A DNA stretch of 64,000 nucleotides from Nonomuraea solani (GTDB taxonomy: Bacteria; Actinomycetota; Actinomycetes; Streptosporangiales; Streptosporangiaceae). Both the position numbers and the translations under genes were made by a program. Below are positions 33,536 through 42,329 of this stretch, one piece after another; position 1 is the stretch's first letter; each line of letters begins with the position of its first letter. The notes beneath the pieces were generated by a model that saw nothing but the letters and a program-made list of their open reading frames with translations, made no database searches and was not told the origin of the DNA. The stretch covers positions 539,563-603,562 of the forward strand of contig NZ_FNVT01000003.1 of NCBI RefSeq assembly GCF_900108335.1. Direction: 5' to 3'.

Positions 33536-36042
33536 TTACCGCGACGACCTCACCGCAGCGGCAGCGAGGTAGTCGTGCAGCACGGCGTGCCGGAACTGAT
33601 ACACCGGCCCCGCGGTGCGCAACAAGCCAAGACGGTGGGCATCGTCCAGGAACGCCATCAGGTTACGAGGAAGGTGCCCCGCCCAGGCCAGTCGCCAATT
33701 GGTGATCTTGCAGATCATCCAGGCATGGTGCTTGCCCTGCCTGAGTCCGAGCACTAGCCCCACAACGAGCCCGGGCGCAAGCCCGTCTGTGATGCCCCCC
33801 TTGATCCCTCCCACAGAGGCCTCCAGGAGCCCAAATGCCAGCCCGCCCAAGAGCATTGCGGCTGTTGTTCGCAGCAAGGTGAGAGTGCGGTCGGACTTCC
33901 ATATCGCCAGCGGGGTGGTGGCCTTCGCATAAGACGCTGGTTGTTCCAGCCACTCGATCGCCGCCTTGGCGAGCAGGCCGGTCCCCACGCCTACCCACAG
34001 CACGGCCGCGAACGAGGCCGTTGCCGCGAATACGATTCCGTCCTGGGCCGTGAGCAGGCGCCCGTCGGAAAGTTCGTACGCGATCTTGAACGCAAGTGCG
34101 ATCGTGAAGGGGAACAGGACGATGAATGCGATCGTCACGCGCAGGCGTCGGGCGAGGGCGGTCATCCGCCCGGAAAGCCGGAGGTCGGCGTACCCGGGTG
34201 TCTGGTCGAACCATTGTTGAACGTGGGGGGTGGCCAAGGTCACGAGCCCGCCCACGAGCCCAGCTACCAAGGTGCTCCCAGCGTCACCTGAGTAGGGTGC
34301 GCTGAACGACAACGTGAGCCAGGTGGCGACCGCGGCGGCGATTTTGATCCCGGTCGCCGAGACGAACGTGATCGCTAGCGCGCCGACGAGCCCCACCGTG
34401 AGCCCGATGGGCAATCCTCCCATGAGCCCAACCGGGAGGCCGGATTTCAGCCCGATCGCAAGCCCGATCGGAAGGCTGACCGGGAGGAGAAAAGTGATCC
34501 CTGCCGTGATCGTGGCGGTGAACTTGCGGCGACGCCCGGGAGCTAACCTGGCCGAGAGCCAGCAGGCGAGCGCCAGTCCGGCCACCAGCCCCACCGCCAG
34601 GCCGACCGGCAGTCCGAACGCCAGCCCTACCAGGAGGCCGGTCGCGACGCCGGCGACGAGCTTGATGCGACCAGCCACACGGCGTCGCTCGTCGTCAGGC
34701 GTGGTATCAAAGGACAACCGCCACCAAGCCAGGTCGTAGGTACTGCGGCCATGCAGCACGCCAGCGAGATATGACAGGTGATCGCGGGTGCGATCAGGGT
34801 CCCACTGGCGGCGGGGTCGAAACTGGTCGGAGCCGGCATCGTCTGGCGGGCGCGTCTTGATGAGCGCCGGGATGAGCCGGTCGAGCAGATAGGTGCGCAA
34901 CGCCGTGGCGTCCTGCCCTAGAGGACCGGCCAGCGGTCGGGGGTCTGCGCCGGGAGCCATGAACACTGTACGGATCAACCACAACCACATCGGGATACCG
35001 GACAGCTCGGCCAGGGCGGGCACGGAGCCCGAGCGCAGCGCGGCAAGCACTTAGTCCAGGCGGGCGGTGGATGATCGGGGAGGCAGGCCGCCAGGTAATC
35101 GGCGGCGGCAGCTCGCGACAGCGGCCTGGCGACGATGACCGCGGCACCAGTGAGTGGGCGCCCCGCATCGCGGACTGCGGCTGTGAACTCGATACGGCGG
35201 CTGGTGAGGATCATCCCGTCGCCCTCACTGAGCGAGCTGTTGAGTGCCTCGATGATCCGGACTCGCATCGGCGCCGACACCTCATCAAGGCCATCCAAGA
35301 CAGGCAGGATGTACCCGCCGTGGACAAGCGCGGCGGCGCTCGTACCGAGTTCCGGCGCGCGAAGCGCCGGATAGTCCAGATCCAGCCGGGCAGCAAGCCA
35401 GCTCTGGAGCCGGGGATAGGCTTCAACGTCCCAGCCGGAGACCGGGAACAGCACTGGCACCGGCACGAGCTGCCCCTGCCCGGCAGGTGTTTTGTCCGTC
35501 GGACGGGTGGCGAGAAGATGCAGCAATAGCTGGACGGCGAGGGTCGTTTTCCCCATTCCCGCGCCGCCCGTTATAACGATCCGTCGGCGGGCGAGAGATC
35601 GGAAGGCAGCGCCCAAGCGGTCGATGTCATCACTGCTCACATCGAGATCGGACTCCTGTTCGCCGCTGATCAGACGAGGGCTCCTCGTTACTGTCGGGTC
35701 ACTGGTCAGCTTCCAGCGCACGGAGATGGGCACCGGGTCATCGAGAAGGCGGTTGCGGGCCTCCTCGCGCCATTGACGCTCCACCAGCCCGGCCAGCACA
35801 TCGGCGGCCTTGCCGACCTCGGCGGGTAAGGAAGCGGGCGCGCCACCCCAGCGCAGCGCCCAGGTCAGGACCGCAGCCACCGCGGTGGCCCCGGCCAGCG
35901 CCACCGCGGCGAAGTCCGCGAGGTTGACTGCCTCTTTCGGCGAATAGGACCGCCACACCAACAGCACGAGCATGCCAACGACGAAGAAGGCAATCACGGC
36001 GAGTGTGGTGCGCCAGCCGAATCTACGCGTGCGCTTGCTCAC
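33536..36042 (-). pseudogene. NACHT NTPase with multi-TM C-terminus, frameshifted
   Basis: Two minus-strand frames together form one STAND-type protein. The upstream frame (to 36042, GTG; open to 36132) has one or two TM helices, then Walker A GGAGMGKTTLAVQ and Walker B LPVLDGLDEVS followed by ILTSRR. It breaks at about 35050, after PPPAWTK. The downstream frame continues at once as VLAALRSGSVPALAELSGIP, then MWLWLIRTVF, and ends with many Gly/Leu-rich membrane helices. One missing base near 35049-35053 (ACTAAGTG rather than ACTAAGGTG) would restore a single protein of about 835 residues. Bacterial NACHT proteins are often anti-phage sensors. Either a pseudogene, a frameshift-expressed protein or a sequencing error in a short G run. 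Confidence 0.7.
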
Positions 36043-36207
36043 GCCTACATCGTCACTGCGGGACGGCTCATTTGCAGCATGTGCACAGACCCTGATCTTG
36101 ACTCTGTCGGGAATCTTGAAAACATCCGGCATGTCCCGGAGGGCGACTGATCAGCAACTGTGCGGCTTGGGGGGCGGCGAAGTCGGTCATTCCCCCGAGG
36201 TGGTCAG

Positions 36208-36812
36208 GTGTCTCTACCGGTTAGTCCCCGGTCCGCGCTGGAGGTCCCGGAGCTCACCGCCCAGGTAGCACGAGCGAGTAATCCCCGTGGCCAACCGGCC
36301 ATGTGGATCCGCGACCGGCTGGATGGGTTATGGAGCGGTGAGGACTTCGCGCAGTGGTATCCCCGCGACGGCCGGCCGGGACTCTCACCCGCCCAACTGG
36401 CCACGGTGAGCGTGCTGCAATTCGTGCTGGACCTTTCCGATCGCGATGCCGCCGAGGCCGTGCGCTGTCGCATCGACTTCACGTACGCGCTCGGCCTCGA
36501 ACTGGACGATCCCGGCTTCCACCACGGCGTGCTCGGTGACTTCCGTGACCGCCTGCTGCAGGACGGGCGGGCGGACCAGCTTCTCGATCTTCTGAAGGAG
36601 GCCGGACTGGTCCGCGAGCGCACCACCCAGCGCACCGATTCCACTCATGTCCTGGCCACCGTGCGCGAGCTGACCCGCCTGGAAGTTGGTCACCGAGGCA
36701 TGCGCGCAGCCCTGGAGGAACCGGCCCGCACTGCCGCTCACGCGCTGAACGGCTTGGTCGATGAGGACTGGGGACGCCTGTGGGATGCGGAAACTCGACC
36801 TGGTGCTGCCAC
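36208..36812 (+). pseudogene. IS1182-type transposase, N-terminal part
   Basis: The frame from GTG 36208 reads ALEVPELTAQVARASNPRG, then YPRDGRPGLSPAQLATVSVL, DLSDRDAAEAVRCRIDFTYA and DDPGFHHGVLGDFRDRLL. This is the typical N-terminal half of IS1182-family transposases, ending with RTDSTHVLATVRELTRLEVG. It is interrupted after DAETRPGAAT by the IS beginning at about 36813. The C-terminal half is not found downstream; an IS1182-type C-terminus lies at 23433-23759. Confidence 0.8.
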
Positions 36813-37918
36813 CTGCGGTTATACGGTGATCAAGGCTGATTGTCTAGGCATGATGTGGTCAAGTGCTTTACATGATTGTCCGGCATCTGGTCGGAGGGCT
36901 GGTGCTGCTCGCGCGTAGCGGCGGTGCCAAGGAAATCGAGATCCTGGTGCTGAGGCATGAGGTCGCCGTGTTTCGGTGGCAGATCGCCCGTCCGCTGCTG
37001 CAGCCTGCGGATCGGGTGTGGCTGGCCGCACTGTCGCGTCTGCTTCCTCGCGTGCGCTGGAGTGCGTTCTTCGTCACTCCGGCGACGTTGCTGGCTTGGC
37101 ACCGTGATCTGATGCGGCGACAATGGAGCCATCCCCGCCGGACATCAGGTCGTCCGCCGATGCCCGATACGGTGCGTGAGCTGGTGATCCGACTGGCGCG
37201 GGAGAATCCGAACTGGGGCTACCAGCGCATCCATGGCGAGCTTAAGCAACCGGGTCACCGCATCTCGCCGACCACGGTCCGGATGACTCTTGCTCGTGCC
37301 GGGCTTGGTCCCGCGCCGCGCCGTTCGGGGCCGACCTGGAGGCAGTTCCTCACCGTCCAGGCCCAGGGCATTATCGCCACCGGCTTCTTCCACGTGGAGA
37401 CCTTGTTCGGTGTCCGGCTGTACGCGTTGTTCTTCATCGAGCACTTCAACCGGCGCGCCCATCTGGCCGGTGTGACCGTCCATCCGACCGAACAATGGGT
37501 GGCTCAGCAGGCCAGAAACCCCATCATGGACCTCGGCGATCGCTTGGCCAGAGTGAAATTAATCGTTCATGATCGCGACACCAAGTTCACGGCGGCCTGC
37601 GACGAGGTGTTCATCGGTGAAGGATGCCGGATCGTCAAGACGCCGGTTCGCGCGCCGCGGGCGAACGCGATCTGCGAGCGGTGGGTCGGCAGCGTTCGCC
37701 GGGAATGCCGGGGCCGGCTGCTGATTCAGGGGAAGCGACACTGCAGAGCAGCCCTTCGCGCCTACGTCGATCATTACAACCGCAAACGGCCCCACCGGTT
37801 CCTGGACCATTTCCCTCCCGATCCGCCGTCGGAACCCGCGGATCTGGCCAAGCACCGGATCGAACGTCATAAGATCCTCGGCAGCATCATCAACGAGTAT
37901 CACCGCGCAGCATAGAAG
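36813..37918 (+). mobile_element. rve-type insertion sequence inserted in the IS1182-like transposase gene
   Basis: The left end starts with CTGCGGTTATACGG (36813-36826), shared with the related truncated element at 23760-23773. The element carries one complete transposase gene. The right end was not placed with confidence; it should lie close to the transposase stop at 37915. Confidence 0.6.
36863..37915 (+). CDS. Integrase-core (rve, DDE) transposase
   Basis: 350 residues, apparently complete. An N-terminal helical and HTH-like region (EIEILVLRHEVAVFRWQIAR, PMPDTVRELVIRLARENPNWG, YQRIHGELKQPGHRISPTTV) is followed by the catalytic core. That core has GPTWRQFLTVQAQGIIATGF, VKLIVHDRDTKFTAAC and RANAICERWVGSVRRECRGR, giving the DDE triad. 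The pattern is common in actinobacterial IS elements of the IS3/IS481-like group. The start is uncertain; ATG 36872 (MIVRHLVGG) is an alternative. Confidence 0.85.
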   Translation: MLYMIVRHLVGGLVLLARSGGAKEIEILVLRHEVAVFRWQIARPLLQPADRVWLAALSRLLPRVRWSAFFVTPATLLAWHRDLMRRQWSHPRRTSGRPPMPDTVRELVIRLARENPNWGYQRIHGELKQPGHRISPTTVRMTLARAGLGPAPRRSGPTWRQFLTVQAQGIIATGFFHVETLFGVRLYALFFIEHFNRRAHLAGVTVHPTEQWVAQQARNPIMDLGDRLARVKLIVHDRDTKFTAACDEVFIGEGCRIVKTPVRAPRANAICERWVGSVRRECRGRLLIQGKRHCRAALRAYVDHYNRKRPHRFLDHFPPDPPSEPADLAKHRIERHKILGSIINEYHRAA

Positions 37919-38083
37919 AGCCAGTGTCCCACTCAGGGGCTTTTATTGGCCAATCGAGCGGTCTGCCGCTTTTTCCATATATGCGGGTGGGCCAATGTCG
38001 TTGTATACGGGGCGGAATAACGGGGGTCGCCGCCATGGCAATCTGTTCTCCACAGTGCGCGCTACCCACGGGATCCCATTCGA

Positions 38084-38350
38084 GTGACTGCCAAAAGGTC
38101 TGTACCAGTGAGGATTAGGCCTGTGCAGAAACGGGTGAGCTTCAGACGGAGGTTGAGGATGGGTGCGCTCGTGGCAGGGCTATCGGTGGCCTGCGGGATT
38201 ATCGTCGCGTTGGTGTGCTGGATCGTCCTGAATGCCCTCGGTGCTGATGGCGTGGTGGCGTTCACCACCAGCGCTGGGGCTGTCGTCGTCGTCAGCGGGG
38301 CGGTGGTGGGGCTCGTTCAGTTCGTCAGGAACTTCGACAAGAAGTCTTAA
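38084..38350 (+). CDS. Small two-TM membrane protein
   Basis: 88 codons from GTG 38084. A basic N-terminus (KRSVPVRIRPVQKRVSFRRR) is followed by two hydrophobic helices (LVAGLSVACGIIVALVCWIV and VVAFTTSAGAVVVVSGAVVG) and a short charged tail. No family recognised. The coding potential looks reasonable, but the start and expression are uncertain. It lies between an IS and the Shango-type operon, so it could be an orphan of either. Confidence 0.45.
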   Translation: MTAKRSVPVRIRPVQKRVSFRRRLRMGALVAGLSVACGIIVALVCWIVLNALGADGVVAFTTSAGAVVVVSGAVVGLVQFVRNFDKKS

Positions 38351-38407
38351 GCCTGCCCTCCTTTGCCGTTGAGTAGCCGTGAAGGGCCGGGCCGGCTCAG
38401 GGACCGC

Positions 38408-38515
38408 CGACTGCTCCTCCTGAGCCCTCACGATCCGATGCCAGTTCACCCACCTGCCCAGGGTGCTGGCGTTGATGTCAAACTCGTGCGCCACCAGCGC
38501 GACTGTCCGATCGCC
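38408..38515 (-). pseudogene. IS3-type OrfA fragment
   Basis: The minus-strand frame gives GDRTVALVAHEFDINASTLG and then RWVNWHRIVRAQEEQSA, resembling the N-terminal helix-turn-helix of IS3-family OrfA (Transposase_8) proteins. Only about 35 residues remain. Confidence 0.4.
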
Positions 38516-38811
38516 CCGGCGCCAAGCGGATGGTTTTCCGCGACAACTGCCTACGACGCCTCGTTGCGTACCTACCGCTTCCAAACTTCTGTCAGCTTAT
38601 GTAGCCGACTGTCCGGAACCTGCTGAGCGCCTCGCTCTTGCTATATCGGATGAACCAAAATACCCATAAGTGCCGTAGGTGTGCGTCGCATCGGTAACAG
38701 GAGAACCTGCTGGTGCTATGAGGGATAGACGGAACTGACGTTCCTTCCGGCGTGGGGGATGGCCTCGAGCATCTTGGATGTTGAGCCGAGCGGGCTGTAC
38801 AGGGGTGATCA

Positions 38812-41013
38812 GTGAGCTTTTTGGACCGGTTCCGGCGGGAACCCACTCCACCGACAAGGACCGCTCCGCAACCTGGATCCACCCAACATCCGTCCTCTGC
38901 GCGCCCCGGTCGCTACACGATGCACGCTTCTGCCCCGCCAACGCCGCCGGCTCGTTCGCACGCTCCCGTAGATCCATGGCTGCGTCCGGGAATGGGAGTA
39001 ACCATCGCGGGCTACAACATCGTCGGCGGGCTCCTCTACATCGGCACGCAGTTGGCCGCGCCATCGGGCTACACGGTGGACCCGGCGCTGATCAATCCTG
39101 CCTTGCCCGTTGACCTGCGTCAGCCGGACTGGGGCGGGCAGGGTTTGGACTATTGGCCGTCGTACAGCGACATTCCGCCGCGGTCGAGGGCCGCCTATCT
39201 GGCCTGGCTCGCGGATGGGCGGCGCTTTCCGCAGGCGCCGATCGGGTATGTGTTCCTCTACTTCTACGGGCTGGAACGGCGGGTGCTCTACGACCTGCAG
39301 CGGGACCGTTCCAGCGCAGCGTTCGAGCTGCCGATCATCCATCAGGAAGTTCGGCGTCTCCTGTCCATCTACGGTGGACACAGAGCCTTCAAGCGGTACG
39401 TGGGACAGTTCGAGCAGGTAGTGGACATGTTCACGGCTGAGCCCTCCGCGAAAGCGCCGGAGCCCACCCGCGACTACCCGCCCCCGTTACGGCTGCGCAC
39501 CGGTCTGGGAACGTTCGCTGCTCAAGGCGTACCTGTACCTGCTGACTGGGCGTTGACCTGGATCCGTTCGCATCCGGAGTACTACCCGCGTACCCCTGCC
39601 ACCCGTTGCACCGCCGAGTTCGACGCGCTCTTCTTGCAGCGCTACGCCGCCCGCTACGGGAAGGGGCTGCTCGTGCGGCCCGGCCGCAAGGAGGTCACGC
39701 TGGACTACCGGCCCGCCAGTGCCGGGTTTCGTGGAGTCGCCGAACTGACCCTGCCCGGCATCCCCGACATAATCGGATACGCCGCGCCGACCCGCAAACT
39801 GGTCGCGCTGGCCGACGAGTGCACCGCGGAGCTCGAGGCATACAGTCGCTACCTCGGCCGGGTGCCCGACGGGCAGCGTTCGGTCCAGGCGCAGGCGCTG
39901 CTCCCGGCCGAACTGGTGAACCTGTCTGGCGGCGGCGCCGGGCAGGCGATCGCGTGGGCGCGCCACCGGCTGGACACGCAGGAGTCCGCCGTCGTACCGG
40001 TAGGAGAGTTCTCCGCCTTCATCTCCTCACCTCAGGCGGCGAAACCGACCAAGAAGGACATAGTCGCCCTGGCGCAGGTGCTGGGCCGGGCGGGGGTCGG
40101 CATCGAACCCGACCCGCGCCTGGGCGGCGCGGTGCTCACCTCGGGCTCCATGGTGTTGTTCGCGGCGCCGGACGGCCCGACGGCGGCGGCCTCGGACGCC
40201 TACCAGGCGGCGACGCTGCTGCTGCACCTGGCGGCGGCGGTCAGCGCCGCCGACGGCGACTTCGACGAGACGGAGCAGCGCCACCTGAGCGACCATCTGG
40301 AGCGGGCGCTGCACCTGACCGCCGACGAACGGCTGCGCCTGCACGCGCACCTGCGCTGGCTGACCGTCACCCCGGTCAAGCTCACCGGCTTGACCCGGCG
40401 CATCGCGGGCATCGACGCGGCCCAGCGCCAGTACGTGGCGGAATTCCTCACCGCCATCGCCGCGGCCGACGGCCGGATCTCCCCGGACGAGGTCAAGACC
40501 CTCACCAAGATCTACCGCCTGCTGGAGCTCGATCCCGCCCTCCTGCCGGCCACCACCAAGCCCGCGCCGACGACGGAACCGGTCGTCGTCCGCCCAGCAC
40601 AACCAGAACGCGGCTACGCCATCCCGCAGCAGACCGAGCAGACCGCCGGCCCGCTCGTCCGGCTGGACGAGGCAGCGATCGCGGCCAAGCTGGCCGAGAC
40701 CGCCCGCGTCGGCGCGCTGCTGGGCTCGATCTTCACCGAGGACGAGCCCCCGCCAGCCGCTGCGCCGCTGCCCGCCGCCGCACCCGTGGCCGGGCTCGAC
40801 GGGCAGCACTCCGGGCTGGTAGGTGAGCTCGCGTCCGGCGAGCAGATCTCGCGGGCGCAGTTCGAGCAATTGGCGGCGCGCTGGAAGCTGCTGCCGGACG
40901 GCGCGCTGGACCGGATCAACGAGGCCGCCTACGAGCTGGTGGGCGAGCCGCTACTGGATGGTGACGACCCGATCTGGGTCGACCGGAACCTGCTGGGAGA
41001 GATGCTGACGTGA
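38812..41013 (+). CDS. sngA: TerB-domain protein, Shango-type defence component A
   Basis: 733 residues. After a Pro-rich N-terminus comes a TerB_N-like region (about 60-270, including the LDYWPSYSDIPPRSRAAYLA motif). It is followed by a middle region and a TerB helical domain with acidic metal-site-like residues (AAAVSAADGDFDETEQRHLS and AIAAADGRISPDEVKTLTKI, about 475-580). A TerB_C-like end follows (about 610-733). TerB-containing proteins paired with a BrxD-like ATPase and a DEAD/DEAH helicase define Shango anti-phage systems. Its stop overlaps the ATG of the ATPase gene (ATGA region 41010-41013). In the family TerB is thought to associate with the membrane and organise the complex; that is family knowledge, not visible here. 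Confidence 0.85.
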   Translation: MSFLDRFRREPTPPTRTAPQPGSTQHPSSARPGRYTMHASAPPTPPARSHAPVDPWLRPGMGVTIAGYNIVGGLLYIGTQLAAPSGYTVDPALINPALPVDLRQPDWGGQGLDYWPSYSDIPPRSRAAYLAWLADGRRFPQAPIGYVFLYFYGLERRVLYDLQRDRSSAAFELPIIHQEVRRLLSIYGGHRAFKRYVGQFEQVVDMFTAEPSAKAPEPTRDYPPPLRLRTGLGTFAAQGVPVPADWALTWIRSHPEYYPRTPATRCTAEFDALFLQRYAARYGKGLLVRPGRKEVTLDYRPASAGFRGVAELTLPGIPDIIGYAAPTRKLVALADECTAELEAYSRYLGRVPDGQRSVQAQALLPAELVNLSGGGAGQAIAWARHRLDTQESAVVPVGEFSAFISSPQAAKPTKKDIVALAQVLGRAGVGIEPDPRLGGAVLTSGSMVLFAAPDGPTAAASDAYQAATLLLHLAAAVSAADGDFDETEQRHLSDHLERALHLTADERLRLHAHLRWLTVTPVKLTGLTRRIAGIDAAQRQYVAEFLTAIAAADGRISPDEVKTLTKIYRLLELDPALLPATTKPAPTTEPVVVRPAQPERGYAIPQQTEQTAGPLVRLDEAAIAAKLAETARVGALLGSIFTEDEPPPAAAPLPAAAPVAGLDGQHSGLVGELASGEQISRAQFEQLAARWKLLPDGALDRINEAAYELVGEPLLDGDDPIWVDRNLLGEMLT

Positions 41014-42329
41014 CATCGACCGCGATCCGTCCCCGAGAGCGTGACGCCCTGCTGCAGTCCCTGCGGTCCGGCGTCGTGCCGCGCATCGGGCAGCGCCACA
41101 TCCAGGTGGGACGCGAGCCCGAGGTGAAGGCGCTGGTGACAGACATCGACCGGATCTCCGACGGCGGGTCGGCGGTGCGGTTCGTGATCGGTGAGTTCGG
41201 CGCAGGTAAGACGTTCTTCCTGCATCTGGTGCGTTCCGTCGCGATGGAGAAGAAGCTGGTCACGGCGCACGCCGACCTCAACCCGGACCGGCGCCTGCAC
41301 TCCAGTGGCGGTCAGGCCCGCGGCCTGTACGCCGAGCTGATGCGCAACCTGGCCACCCGCGCCAAGCCGGACGGGGGAGCGCTGAGCAGCGTGGTGGAAC
41401 GGTTCGTCTCCACCGCGCTGGCCGAGGCCCAGCAGAGCGGCGCCGACCCGTCGCACGTCATCCGGGCCAGGCTGGCGCACCTGAGCGAGATGACCGGCGG
41501 CTACGACTTCGCCGAGGTCGTCGGCGCCTACTGGCGCGGCCACGACAGCGGCGACGAGCAGCTCAAATCGGCCGCGGTGCGCTGGCTGCGCGCCGAGTAC
41601 GCCACCAAGACCGAGGCCCGCTCGGCGCTCGGCGTGCGCACCATCATCGACGACACCACCGTCCACGACCACCTGAAGCTGATGAGCCGCTTCGTCCGGC
41701 TGGCCGGCTACGACGGGCTGCTGGTGTGCCTGGACGAGATGGTCAACCTCTACAAGCTGGCCTCCACCCAGGCCCGCAACTCCAACTACGAGCAGATCCT
41801 GCGCATCCTCAATGACACCCTGCAGGGCACCGCCGCCCACCTCGGGTTCGTCTTCGGCGGCACCCCGGAATTCCTCGCCGACACCCGGCGCGGCCTGTTC
41901 AGCTACCCGGCCCTGCAATCACGGCTCGCCGAGAACACCTTCGCCACCGTCGGCCTGGTCGATTACTCCGGCCCGGTGCTGCGCCTGGCCGCACTCACCC
42001 AGGAAGACCTGTACGTCCTGCTGACCAAACTGCGCCACGTCCAAGCCGGCGGCGACACCTCCCGCTACCTGCTGGCCGACGACGCGCTGGCCGCCTTCAT
42101 GTACCACTGCGCCAACCGCATCGGTGAGGCATACTTCCGCACCCCGCGCACCACCATCAAGGCGTTCTGCGACCTGCTGGCCGTCCTGGAGCAGAACCCG
42201 GGCGTGGACTGGCGGCAGATCCTGCCCTCGGTGGAGCCGGCCCCGGAGACCAACCCCGATCTGGAGCCCCTCGACGAAGGCTCAGACGGAAGGCCCGGCG
42301 ATGACGACCTCGCCTCCTTCCGGCTCTGA
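41010..42329 (+). CDS. sngB: BrxD-like P-loop ATPase (DUF2791), Shango-type component B
   Basis: 439 residues. Walker A is VIGEFGAGKTFFLH near residue 60, and Walker B is LLVCLDEMVNLYKL near 240. The sequence around RNSNYEQILRILNDTLQGTA and GFVFGGTPEFLADTRRGLFS is characteristic of the BrxD/DUF2791 ATPases found in BREX and Shango loci. It probably loads or energises the helicase partner on DNA. The GTG start overlaps sngA by 4 bp and the 3' end overlaps sngC by 29 bp, a tightly coupled operon. Confidence 0.9.
   Translation: MTSTAIRPRERDALLQSLRSGVVPRIGQRHIQVGREPEVKALVTDIDRISDGGSAVRFVIGEFGAGKTFFLHLVRSVAMEKKLVTAHADLNPDRRLHSSGGQARGLYAELMRNLATRAKPDGGALSSVVERFVSTALAEAQQSGADPSHVIRARLAHLSEMTGGYDFAEVVGAYWRGHDSGDEQLKSAAVRWLRAEYATKTEARSALGVRTIIDDTTVHDHLKLMSRFVRLAGYDGLLVCLDEMVNLYKLASTQARNSNYEQILRILNDTLQGTAAHLGFVFGGTPEFLADTRRGLFSYPALQSRLAENTFATVGLVDYSGPVLRLAALTQEDLYVLLTKLRHVQAGGDTSRYLLADDALAAFMYHCANRIGEAYFRTPRTTIKAFCDLLAVLEQNPGVDWRQILPSVEPAPETNPDLEPLDEGSDGRPGDDDLASFRL

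Larger units (their letters stand above)
37919..38811. other. Intergenic stretch between the IS and the defence operon
   Basis: About 900 bp with one small possible gene (38084-38350) and a small IS3-type fragment at 38408-38515 on the minus strand. Nothing else is recognisable apart from the region just before 38812, which must contain the promoter of the TerB gene. Confidence 0.45.
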
